Shown: piece by piece, positions 6,897 to 11,726 of the stretch | Position numbering within the stretch: the stretch's first letter is position 1 | Layout of the letters: each line of letters begins with the position of its first letter | Translations under genes and position numbers: made by a program | From: an uncultured Eubacteriales bacterium | GTDB taxonomy: Bacteria > Bacillota > Clostridia > Oscillospirales > CAG-272 | Direction of reading: 5' to 3' | Assembly: GCA_934477985.1 (NCBI GenBank) | Contig: CAKSOR010000042.1 | Location: 1-11,726 of the forward strand | DNA length: 11,726 nucleotides | The notes under the pieces: generated by a model | Database searches by the model: none | Told to the model about the DNA's origin: nothing | The model's input: the letters and a program-made list of their open reading frames with translations, nothing else

Positions 6897-6905
6897 ATTA
6901 TACCA
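6897..6905 (-). promoter_or_regulatory. Extended -10 promoter of the isomerase/Gfo operon
   Basis: TGG followed by TATAAT (6902-6897) on the minus strand forms an extended -10. No good -35 is seen at 16-18 bases, as expected for a promoter that needs an activator. Transcription would start near 6890, about 20 bases before the isomerase ATG. Confidence 0.75.
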
Positions 6906-6907
6906 CA

Positions 6908-6922
6908 CTTTTGGCGAAAAAG
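6908..6922. promoter_or_regulatory. Small inverted repeat between divergent promoters
   Basis: CTTTT (6908-6912), GGCGA and AAAAG (6918-6922) lie between the operon -10 and the AraC -35. The position suits an activator or operator site for the adjacent AraC protein. Five-base A/T arms are common by chance, so this is only a candidate. Confidence 0.25.
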
Positions 6923-6925
6923 CTA

Positions 6926-6954
6926 TTGACAAAACGACTTTTTATTTGTATAAT
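6926..6954 (+). promoter_or_regulatory. Sigma-A promoter of the AraC-family gene
   Basis: TTGACA (6926-6931), 17 bases and TATAAT (6949-6954) form a perfect consensus. Transcription would start near 6961, giving a leader of about 26 bases. It needs no activator, unlike the divergent operon promoter. Confidence 0.9.
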
Positions 6955-6986
6955 ATGATACGGTACAGCTTTTCGGGAGGGAGAAA

Positions 6987-7790
6987 ATGATTATTCACAG
7001 CTTTTCTGAGCTCTGCAAAATTGATTTTCATATAAAACATCTCGCGGTCTGGGGCAGAGCCGAGAAGCCCTTCCGCACCTACCGCTGCCTTACGGGTGAG
7101 CGGAATTTTGACAGATTCTATTATATTGAAGCCGGGGATTACTCGATCACACAGGACGGGCACGAGACGCTCAGGGTGTCAGCCGGCGATATACTCTATT
7201 TTCCGAGCGGATGCGGATATTACGCCGAGTGGTCAAGCGATGAGATCGAGTACAAGACGGTCGAGTTCATCCTCGGGGACAGCGAGGAATTCCGGCTGTC
7301 CGAGGCGATCTGCCCGATCCTGCGCGACAAGAACGGCGTGGCGCTCGAGCTTATCCGCCGTCTGTTCTCGATCTGGACAAAGGGCGAGGTCGGAAGCAAC
7401 ATCCGCTCCAAGGCGCTCTTTTATGAGCTTCTGCACTTCATAACGCTTGAGAACGTCCGCTCTGAGCTCACAAGCGCGCACGCCGAGATCTCGTCGGCGA
7501 TACTTTATCTCGAAAACAACTACACGACAAACGTGACGGTCGCCGATCTCGCGAAGATGTGCTCGATGTGCGAGAGCCGGTTCAGGGCGAAATTCACCGA
7601 GTACGCGGGCATGCCGCCGATAAAGTACAGGAATTATCTGCGCATAAAAAAAGCCGCCGAGCTGTTGTCGGGCGGCGAATACACGGTCGGCGAGACGGCT
7701 GAGCTCGTCGGAATTCCCGACGTCTCGTATTTCAGCCGTCTTTTCAGGGAGCAGACCGGGAAAAATCCCGGCTCGCTCAGGTTTAATTGA
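6987..7790 (+). CDS. AraC-family transcriptional regulator with cupin-type sensor domain
   Basis: This 267-residue protein has the usual two-domain layout. The N-terminal part (about 1-110) is a cupin-like sensing domain, with FYYIEAGDYSITQDGHETLRV-like strands and AGDILYFPSGCGYYAEW (66-82). The C-terminal part (about 165-267) holds two helix-turn-helix motifs: TVADLAKMCSMCESRFRAKF (184-203) and TVGETAELVGIPDVSYFSRLF (233-253). It ends in the hallmark REQTGKNPGSLR. GGGAGG (6975-6980) precedes ATG by six bases. It is divergent from the isomerase/Gfo operon, whose promoter has an extended -10 but no -35, so it is probably that operon's activator in response to a sugar; this is inferred from position. 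Its 3' end overlaps the convergent bioY gene by eight bases. Confidence 0.93.
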   Translation: MIIHSFSELCKIDFHIKHLAVWGRAEKPFRTYRCLTGERNFDRFYYIEAGDYSITQDGHETLRVSAGDILYFPSGCGYYAEWSSDEIEYKTVEFILGDSEEFRLSEAICPILRDKNGVALELIRRLFSIWTKGEVGSNIRSKALFYELLHFITLENVRSELTSAHAEISSAILYLENNYTTNVTVADLAKMCSMCESRFRAKFTEYAGMPPIKYRNYLRIKKAAELLSGGEYTVGETAELVGIPDVSYFSRLFREQTGKNPGSLRFN

Positions 7791-8334
7791 TCTTCAAGCG
7801 ATACCTCAGCGTGCGCGCTAAAATGTAGGCGATGACAACCGAGACGACATCCTTCGGAATGTAAGGCAGCGAGGCGGCGAGAAACGCCTCGGGAAAATTG
7901 CGGTTCGTGACGATTCCGAACTGAAGCGCGCCTAGCAGGTGGCAGACCATCAGTCCGGCGATCCCGAGAGCGAGCGCGGCGATGACACCGAGGACGCCGG
8001 TCTTCGCGTTCTTTCCCTTCGGGAAGAAGCGGCTTCCGAGACCGCAGAGAAACGCGAAAGCGATGAATCCGAAGATGAATCCGCCGGTCGCGCCGACGAG
8101 CACCGAAAATCCGCCGCGCATTCCGGCGAATACCGGCAGTCCGACCGCGCCGACTGCGACATATACGGCGATCGCGGTCGTTCCGCGCCAGGCGCCGAGC
8201 ATGTATCCGCAGAGCGCGACGGCGAATGTCTGCAATGTGATCGGCACTCCGCCCGGCATCGGTATGGAGACGAGCGTCAGCACGGCGGTTATCGCCGCGA
8301 ACATCGCGATGTAAACTAAATTTCTGACCTTCAT
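7783..8334 (-). CDS. bioY: BioY family biotin transporter, ECF S component
   Basis: This 183-residue, very hydrophobic protein is the substrate-binding membrane subunit of an energy-coupling-factor transporter for biotin. About six membrane spans are visible. The diagnostic BioY block reads VGLPVFAGMRGGFSVLVGAT, then GGFIFGF (about residues 64-90), followed later by LPYIPKDVVS (156-165). No EcfA or EcfT genes are nearby, so it presumably shares the ECF module encoded elsewhere, as many Firmicute BioY proteins do. The ribosome binding site is not strong: AAAGGA (8353-8348) lies 13 bases before ATG, within a dyad. The promoter carries two perfect palindromes, implying tight repression, plausibly by biotin supply. 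The 3' end overlaps the AraC gene tail to tail. Confidence 0.93.
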   Translation of the reverse strand: MKVRNLVYIAMFAAITAVLTLVSIPMPGGVPITLQTFAVALCGYMLGAWRGTTAIAVYVAVGAVGLPVFAGMRGGFSVLVGATGGFIFGFIAFAFLCGLGSRFFPKGKNAKTGVLGVIAALALGIAGLMVCHLLGALQFGIVTNRNFPEAFLAASLPYIPKDVVSVVIAYILARTLRYRLKIN

Positions 8335-8340
8335 AAAAAC

Positions 8341-8366
8341 AGTACCATCCTTTCGTGGATGGTACT
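8341..8366. promoter_or_regulatory. Perfect dyad across the bioY start site
   Basis: AGTACCATCC (8341-8350) and GGATGGTACT (8357-8366) are perfect 10-bp arms around six bases. The dyad begins right after the -10 and covers the expected start (near 8360) and the AAAGGA ribosome binding site. Because transcription should begin inside the first arm, a DNA operator is more likely than an RNA hairpin, unless the true start lies upstream. Confidence 0.6.
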
Positions 8367-8395
8367 ATTATATCACAGTTTTGATTATTTGTCAA
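8367..8395 (-). promoter_or_regulatory. Sigma-A promoter of bioY
   Basis: TTGACA (8395-8390), exactly 17 bases, and TATAAT (8372-8367) with TGA before it (extended -10) form a perfect consensus. The -35 lies inside one arm of the palindrome at 8386-8411, so a protein bound there would block RNA polymerase. Confidence 0.92.
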
Positions 8396-8411
8396 CCAAG
8401 GTTGACAAATA
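8386..8411. promoter_or_regulatory. Perfect palindromic operator over the bioY -35
   Basis: The arms TATTTGTCAACC (8386-8397) and GGTTGACAAATA (8400-8411) are perfect over 12 bp with a 2-base AA centre. The half-site TTGTCAACC resembles the BirA biotin-box half-site TTGT(A/T)AACC. Known boxes, however, separate the halves by about 14-16 bases, against two here. It could be a variant biotin operator or the site of a different repressor. Confidence 0.7.
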
Positions 8412-8449
8412 TTTTCGCGTCGACGATAAAATCAGCGAAATGAACGAAA

Positions 8450-9736
8450 TCAGTCGTTGTGTTCGACCGTGGAATCGCTCTTTTGCGGAATGTCGGCGTC
8501 GTCGAAGTGGATGAGAACGTTGGCTTTTTCGAGAGTCTTCTGGAGCTTTCCGACATTGATGTCGCAGATCGGCTTGTCCTCGTCGAGCGCCTGAGCGCAG
8601 GCAAGACCAGCCGCCTGACCCGAGATTATCGCGGGCGGAATGACGCGCAGGACATCCCAGGCGTAGCCGTCGCCTGCCGCGGTGCGACCGCAGGTGATGA
8701 GATTCTCGGCATGATGATTGGTGAGCGTGCGGTAGGGAATTTCAAAGAGGTAATCGCGGCGGTCAAAGTCGCAGATCGCGCCGACTGAGTCTTCGAAGTG
8801 GACATAGGTATCGCTCTCCTGGAGGACGTAATCGCCCTCGATACGGCGGGTGGTTCTGAACTGGCACATGCCGGGGAGGGTTACGACATCGCGCGAGAGG
8901 CGGTCGTCCTTCTTGAGCTTTTCGAGCATCTCAAGCTGGTTGCCGATGAGATAGCGGTTGACCTCGGAGCTGAGAGTGCCGATGTATGGCTTGATATTTT
9001 CGGGGTGACCCTTGCCGTAGAGGCTCGAACCGCCTCCGGTGACGCCGGTTATCGCGTCGCGGATATTGCCCGACTCGACGGCTTTCTTACAGCTGTCGAG
9101 CGTGATCTTGAAACCGATGTAGGTGTGGAAATTGCCGCGCTCAGCGGTGGGAATCCCGGCACGGTAGACGAGGTCGCAGTCGCCGGTGGCGTCGACGAAC
9201 ATATCGGCGGTGTAGTATTCCCTGCCCGACTTGTTCTCGACGACGACGCCGAGAACCTTGACATTCCTGCCCTCGGTCTCGGTGACCGGAATCGACAAAA
9301 CGCTGTCGAAGAGAATGTCTACGCCCTCGTTAACGCAGAGCTCGGTGAGCTGGAGCGCGAAGATCTCGGCAGGGTATTTGGTCATGTATCGCGGCGGCTT
9401 CTGACCGTTCTTCCCGTATTCGGCGAGCTTTTCGTCCGGGATCTTTCCGTTCACGAAATCGGGCGAGACTCCGCCGTAGCCGTATGTGACCGACATGCGC
9501 AGAAATTCCTCCGCCATGCCGAAAATTATCTGCTTTCCGCGCCCGTTGCACATCGGCACGAACAGGTTGATGAGTCCCAGCGTGGCAAGTCCGCCGAGCT
9601 TCTGCGCCTTCTCGATGAGCAGCACGTGCTTCCCGACTCTCGCAGCCGAAACCGCCGCCGCGACTCCCGCGACTCCTCCGCCCGCGACTATCACGTCGTA
9701 GTGCGCCTTCTCTGTTATCTCCTCACGTATAATCAT
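8450..9736 (-). CDS. FAD-dependent oxidoreductase (FAD_oxidored family)
   Basis: This 428-residue protein is probably a cytoplasmic flavoenzyme. YDVIVAGGGVAGVAAAVSAA (13-32) is the dinucleotide-binding loop, and the acidic residue of LLIEK (Glu42) binds the FAD ribose. MFVDATGDCDLVYRAG (179-194) and the C-terminal block LITCGRTAAGDGYAWDVLRV (346-365) with ISGQAAGLAC (371-380) complete the FAD site. All are typical of the FAD_oxidored family found beside carbohydrate genes in Firmicutes and Bacteroidetes. Substrates are rarely known; a sugar or glycoside oxidation would suit this neighbourhood but is unproven. The start at 9736 has AAGGAGG (9752-9746) nine bases upstream; a longer in-frame start would run through a hairpin repeat and is unlikely. 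It has its own promoter near 10130 and a leader of about 370 bases. Confidence 0.9.
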   Translation of the reverse strand: MIIREEITEKAHYDVIVAGGGVAGVAAAVSAARVGKHVLLIEKAQKLGGLATLGLINLFVPMCNGRGKQIIFGMAEEFLRMSVTYGYGGVSPDFVNGKIPDEKLAEYGKNGQKPPRYMTKYPAEIFALQLTELCVNEGVDILFDSVLSIPVTETEGRNVKVLGVVVENKSGREYYTADMFVDATGDCDLVYRAGIPTAERGNFHTYIGFKITLDSCKKAVESGNIRDAITGVTGGGSSLYGKGHPENIKPYIGTLSSEVNRYLIGNQLEMLEKLKKDDRLSRDVVTLPGMCQFRTTRRIEGDYVLQESDTYVHFEDSVGAICDFDRRDYLFEIPYRTLTNHHAENLITCGRTAAGDGYAWDVLRVIPPAIISGQAAGLACAQALDEDKPICDINVGKLQKTLEKANVLIHFDDADIPQKSDSTVEHND

Positions 9737-9769
9737 CTTGATTTTCCTCCTTGAAATTGTTAGCTTGAC

Positions 9770-9809
9770 GGGGAGGAAGGTGCCTTTCGAGAAAGGCGCC
9801 TTCCTCCCC
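9770..9809. repeat. Strong 19-bp hairpin, candidate dispersed intergenic repeat
   Basis: GGGGAGGAAGGtGCCTTTC (9770-9788) pairs with GAAAGGCGCCTTCCTCCCC (9791-9809) over 19 positions with one G-T wobble. It lies 17 bases upstream of the FAD gene's ribosome binding site. No T-run follows on either strand, so it is not a standard terminator. It adjoins a C-rich block (9806-9826) and a GC-rich stretch to about 9970. I suspect a repeated intergenic element; this needs a genome-wide comparison. Confidence 0.65.
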
Positions 9810-9971
9810 CCAGCCCCCTCCATCCGCTAAAGCTTTAAACAAATTCTTCCTTTGTCAGTTTCGCTGGAACCGCCCGAACCGGACTCGCGCGCCGTGCGCC
9901 ACCTTTCCCGGATCATCCCGCCGGCTGCACGACCCCTTCGGGGATCGCTCCGCTGTGCTCTGGTACCGCGA

Positions 9972-10017
9972 ATTGTTTGCTTTATTGTTTTCTGGGGATT
10001 GTTGGTTGGTGATTGTT
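9972..10017. repeat. Four ATTGTT direct repeats
   Basis: ATTGTT occurs at 9972, 9984, 9998 and 10012, spaced 12-14 bases, with a fifth copy at 9755-9760 beside the FAD gene's ribosome binding site. The repeats lie in the FAD gene's leader (as AACAAT in its RNA) and mark the change from GC-rich to AT-rich sequence. They may be protein-binding repeats or a simple-sequence tendency. Confidence 0.35.
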
Positions 10018-10032
10018 TGATCAATCTCGCTT

Positions 10033-10079
10033 TTCTTAAAATTTTCTGATTTTCTCTTCGCTCGCTTTTATTTTAAGAA
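10033..10079. repeat. AT-rich inverted repeat in the FAD gene leader
   Basis: TTCTTAAAAT (10033-10042) and ATTTTAAGAA (10070-10079) are perfect 10-bp arms with a 27-base loop. The repeat lies about 30 bases into the predicted leader of the minus-strand transcript. It could form an RNA stem, but the AT content makes it weak. Confidence 0.45.
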
Positions 10080-10112
10080 TGTAGTTTATCTTTCCAAATT
10101 ATTCCTGCTCTA

Positions 10113-10141
10113 ATTATATCACACTCTAACGGAAAAATCAA
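10113..10141 (-). promoter_or_regulatory. Sigma-A promoter of the FAD oxidoreductase gene
   Basis: TTGATT (10141-10136), 17 bases and TATAAT (10118-10113) with TGA before the -10 (extended) form a good promoter. A perfect 8-bp inverted repeat, CGGAAAAA (10130-10137) and TTTTTCCG (10145-10152), surrounds the -35 and may be an operator. The start would be near 10106, leaving about 370 bases of leader. Confidence 0.75.
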
Positions 10142-10193
10142 GACTTTTTCCGAATTTCTGCGCCAAAATCGTTTTTTCTTCCGAATATATAGG

Positions 10194-10205
10194 TGAGTAT
10201 ACTCA
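10194..10205. promoter_or_regulatory. Perfect 12-bp palindrome upstream of the sigma factor gene
   Basis: TGAGTATACTCA is fully self-complementary and ends 19 bases before the sigma gene's ATG. It contains TATACT, which could be a -10, but no clear -35 lies 16-18 bases upstream. Candidate operator or promoter core. I see no classic ECF-type GGAAC...CGTC promoter here. Confidence 0.4.
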
Positions 10206-10224
10206 ACAGCAAAGAGGTGACACA

Positions 10225-10728
10225 ATGTCAAAAACAAAGCTCAGCGAGCTCATGGAACGCTACAAAAATCTCGTCTGGACGGTCGTGAGCTCGGTTCTCA
10301 GCGACCCGCGCGACGCCGAGGAGGTCTCCGCCGACGTTTTCGTCTCGCTCTGGAAAAGCGATTTCAACCCTGACGCGGACGGTTCGAAGAGCTTCATAAT
10401 CACACTCTCGCGGAGGCGGGCAATTGATCACCTGCGCGCCGCGAAGCCGATCGACCGCGACTGGGAAGAGCTCAACGACTTAATCCCACTCGACACGGAC
10501 GTCGACGATGAGGTCGCTTCGAAGCTCGAGCGCGAGACGATCGCGTCGGTGATAAGCTCGCTCGACCCGCCGGACGATCAGATTTTCACGCGCCGCTACT
10601 ATTACGGGCAGAAGGTGAAGGTCATCGCCGACGAGCTTGGGCTGAGCGCTACGTATGTAAAAACGAGACTCGAGCGCGCCAAGGCGGGAATCCGCGAGAA
10701 ATTAGTCGCGCTCGGCATAACACGATAG
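10225..10728 (+). CDS. ECF-type RNA polymerase sigma factor
   Basis: This 167-residue protein is the size of ECF (extracytoplasmic function) sigma factors. Region 2 spans about 6-72: LMERYKNLVWTVVSSVL, DPRDAEEVSADVFVSLWKS for core polymerase contact, then SFIITLSRRRAIDHLR (56-71) for the -10 element. Region 4 spans about 103-160, with DDQIFTRRYYYGQKVKVIAD and ELGLSATYVKTRLERAKAGI forming the -35-binding helix-turn-helix. A short acidic linker joins them. GAGG (10214-10217) lies seven bases before ATG. The stop is nine bases before the start of a membrane-anchored protein whose layout suits its anti-sigma factor, so the pair probably senses an envelope signal. Which genes it controls cannot be read here. 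Confidence 0.92.
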   Translation: MSKTKLSELMERYKNLVWTVVSSVLSDPRDAEEVSADVFVSLWKSDFNPDADGSKSFIITLSRRRAIDHLRAAKPIDRDWEELNDLIPLDTDVDDEVASKLERETIASVISSLDPPDDQIFTRRYYYGQKVKVIADELGLSATYVKTRLERAKAGIREKLVALGITR

Positions 10729-10737
10729 GAGGTCAAC

Positions 10738-11726
10738 ATGAAATTCAGTGAATTACTCGATTCAGTCTCTCCGGAGAGCCTTCCGGAACTTAATGAAAAA
10801 AAGATGCCCGACGCCTCGGCAAAGCGCGTTGAAAGGCTCGTCCGCGAGCGGTCGGGCGTCAAACCGAAGAAGCGTTTCTGGCAGAAGCTGACACCGTTCG
10901 TCGCGGCAGCGGCGGCAATCTGCGGTCTGGTTGTCGGACTGCGCGTAGCGACGCTACCCGACCGTAATGTCGCCGCGCCGGGCAGCGAGACGCCGGGCAG
11001 TGCTGTCTCGGGCGGCAATCCGACGGTCATCGAGCCCGCACCGGCTCTTGAGACAAGCGTGGCGCTCAAAAAGGTCTTCAGCGACGGCGAATTCTGCACT
11101 CTCAGGTTCAGAGTCAGCTGCCCCGGAGCGGCTTACCGGCTTATAATGCACGGCGGGATGAAATTAAAGGAAGGCGATAGCACCGCCTGGATGTCGAATG
11201 GCTGTGACATCAACGACCCGCGCGCTATAGAGCTCGCGATACTCGCCGGAGACGTGCTGAAGGTCGTCGAGCCGGGGGATACCGAGTTTGAGTTCGACAT
11301 CAGAGTCCATCGCACCGGACTCCCCGGCGGCACTTACACGCTGACTATAAACTCTCTGTATTCCGCCGGGATCGAGTACGACTCTGACGGCAGCTCGAAG
11401 GTATACACCAACCCGTTCAGCGGCGCGATTACCCTGACGTTCGAGCTCGACATAAAGAGTATCGCGGGTGACCAGATTACGCTTGAAAACGGCGCAACCG
11501 TGACGCTCGGAAACGACGAGCTCGGGAAGTTTGACCTGCGCGTCGACGAGGCGATCGCGTCGCCATTGAGCCTGACAATGAGCTTCTCGGCATGGGGCGC
11601 GGATGACAGCGGACTGCTGACCGGAGAGAAATACATCTTCAGCGACGATCACGCGAACCGGTACTTTTTCTGGGTTGAGTACAACGACGCCTACGGATCT
11701 GCGAAAAGCGGCGAATTCTCACAGAC
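10738..11726 (+). CDS. Membrane-anchored anti-sigma-like protein (3' end beyond window)
   Basis: The frame is open from ATG at 10738 to the window edge, giving about 329 residues with no stop. AGGAGG (10727-10732) overlaps the sigma gene's TAG and lies five bases before ATG. Residues 1-50 are charged and likely cytoplasmic (MKFSELLDSVSPESLPELNE; KPKKRFWQK). About 51-70 form a single membrane span (LTPFVAAAAAICGLVVGLRV). The rest is extracytoplasmic, with a Pro/Gly/Ser linker (about 73-98) and a beta-rich region with TCTLRFRV/TYTLTI/AITLTFEL-like strands. The layout and position suggest that it holds the sigma factor at the membrane until a signal arrives. I do not see a zinc-finger (H-x3-C-x2-C) anti-sigma motif, so it is not a ZAS-type domain. 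Confidence 0.8.
   Translation, partial: MKFSELLDSVSPESLPELNEKKMPDASAKRVERLVRERSGVKPKKRFWQKLTPFVAAAAAICGLVVGLRVATLPDRNVAAPGSETPGSAVSGGNPTVIEPAPALETSVALKKVFSDGEFCTLRFRVSCPGAAYRLIMHGGMKLKEGDSTAWMSNGCDINDPRAIELAILAGDVLKVVEPGDTEFEFDIRVHRTGLPGGTYTLTINSLYSAGIEYDSDGSSKVYTNPFSGAITLTFELDIKSIAGDQITLENGATVTLGNDELGKFDLRVDEAIASPLSLTMSFSAWGADDSGLLTGEKYIFSDDHANRYFFWVEYNDAYGSAKSGEFSQ

Noticed and set aside
7756..7771. CCGGGA/TCCCGG perfect hairpin as a terminator for the AraC gene
   Set aside because: It lies inside the conserved TGKNPGS coding segment and no T-run follows on either strand, so codon content explains it.
8403..8431. Plus-strand promoter TTGACA...GATAAA
   Set aside because: The TTGACA is the mirror arm of the bioY palindrome, the -10 is poor (4 of 6), and no plus-strand gene follows.
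8798..9754. 318-codon open frame on the plus strand
   Set aside because: It is fully antisense to the FAD oxidoreductase, whose motifs are unmistakable. The plus-strand translation is Val/Asp/Ala-rich with no family features or start signals.
9737..9823. N-terminal extension of the FAD oxidoreductase by 29 residues
   Set aside because: The longer start would translate through the 19-bp hairpin and has no ribosome binding site, whereas ATG at 9736 has an ideal AAGGAGG nine bases upstream.
9827..10024. 65-codon minus-strand frame in the FAD gene leader
   Set aside because: It is Arg/Gly/Ser-rich across the GC-rich block, has no recognisable motif and no good ribosome binding site. It is more likely a non-coding repeat.

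Overview
The window looks like a chromosomal segment of a Clostridia-type Firmicute, probably an uncultured gut commensal. The evidence is strong AGGAGG-type ribosome binding sites, near-consensus sigma-A promoters (TTGACA, 17-bp spacer, TATAAT, often with an extended -10), acidic Ser/Thr/Glu-rich lipoproteins, a BioY ECF transporter component, and GC-rich genes separated by AT-rich spacers. No rRNA, tRNA, CRISPR array or transposase gene was seen. The taxonomic placement is inferred from style, not from a marker gene.

Layout. (1) 1-1295, plus strand: a small membrane protein and a lipoprotein with an internal duplication, joined by an ATGA overlap and ended by a strong terminator. (2) 1294-6902, minus strand: a sugar-catabolism region. 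Its intact part runs from a divergent promoter near 6900 through a hydroxypyruvate-isomerase-like TIM barrel, a large Gfo/Idh/MocA protein lacking the catalytic lysine motif, and a canonical Gfo/Idh/MocA dehydrogenase. Next comes a 281-bp spacer with a long nested inverted repeat and a perfect promoter. That promoter drives a broken gene: the N-terminal half of a lipoprotein solute-binding protein, joined abruptly to the last ~50 codons of a second sugar isomerase/epimerase. After it comes a second large Gfo/Idh/MocA protein, paralogous to the first. (3) 6926-7790, plus: an AraC-family regulator, divergent from the operon and its likely controller. (4) 7783-8395, minus: bioY, with two perfect dyads over its promoter. 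(5) 8450-10141, minus: an FAD-dependent oxidoreductase with a long structured leader. (6) 10194-11726, plus: an ECF sigma factor and a membrane-anchored, anti-sigma-like partner that runs off the window.

How it fits together. The AraC regulator, isomerase, Gfo/Idh/MocA proteins and solute-binding protein form a typical locus for uptake and breakdown of a sugar or glycoside. The two large Gfo/Idh/MocA proteins carry SAVP in place of EKP and a Y-x-T-H motif like that of GH109 NAD-dependent glycosidases. Each follows an isomerase-type TIM barrel, one intact and one a remnant. This suggests two copies of an oxidise-and-cleave cassette, one damaged by deletion. The substrate cannot be read from the sequence.

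The strongest leads are the solute-binding-protein/isomerase junction (about 2705-2735), the ~98-bp nested inverted repeat (3592-3689), the twin GH109-like proteins, the double-palindrome bioY promoter and the long leader of the FAD gene.
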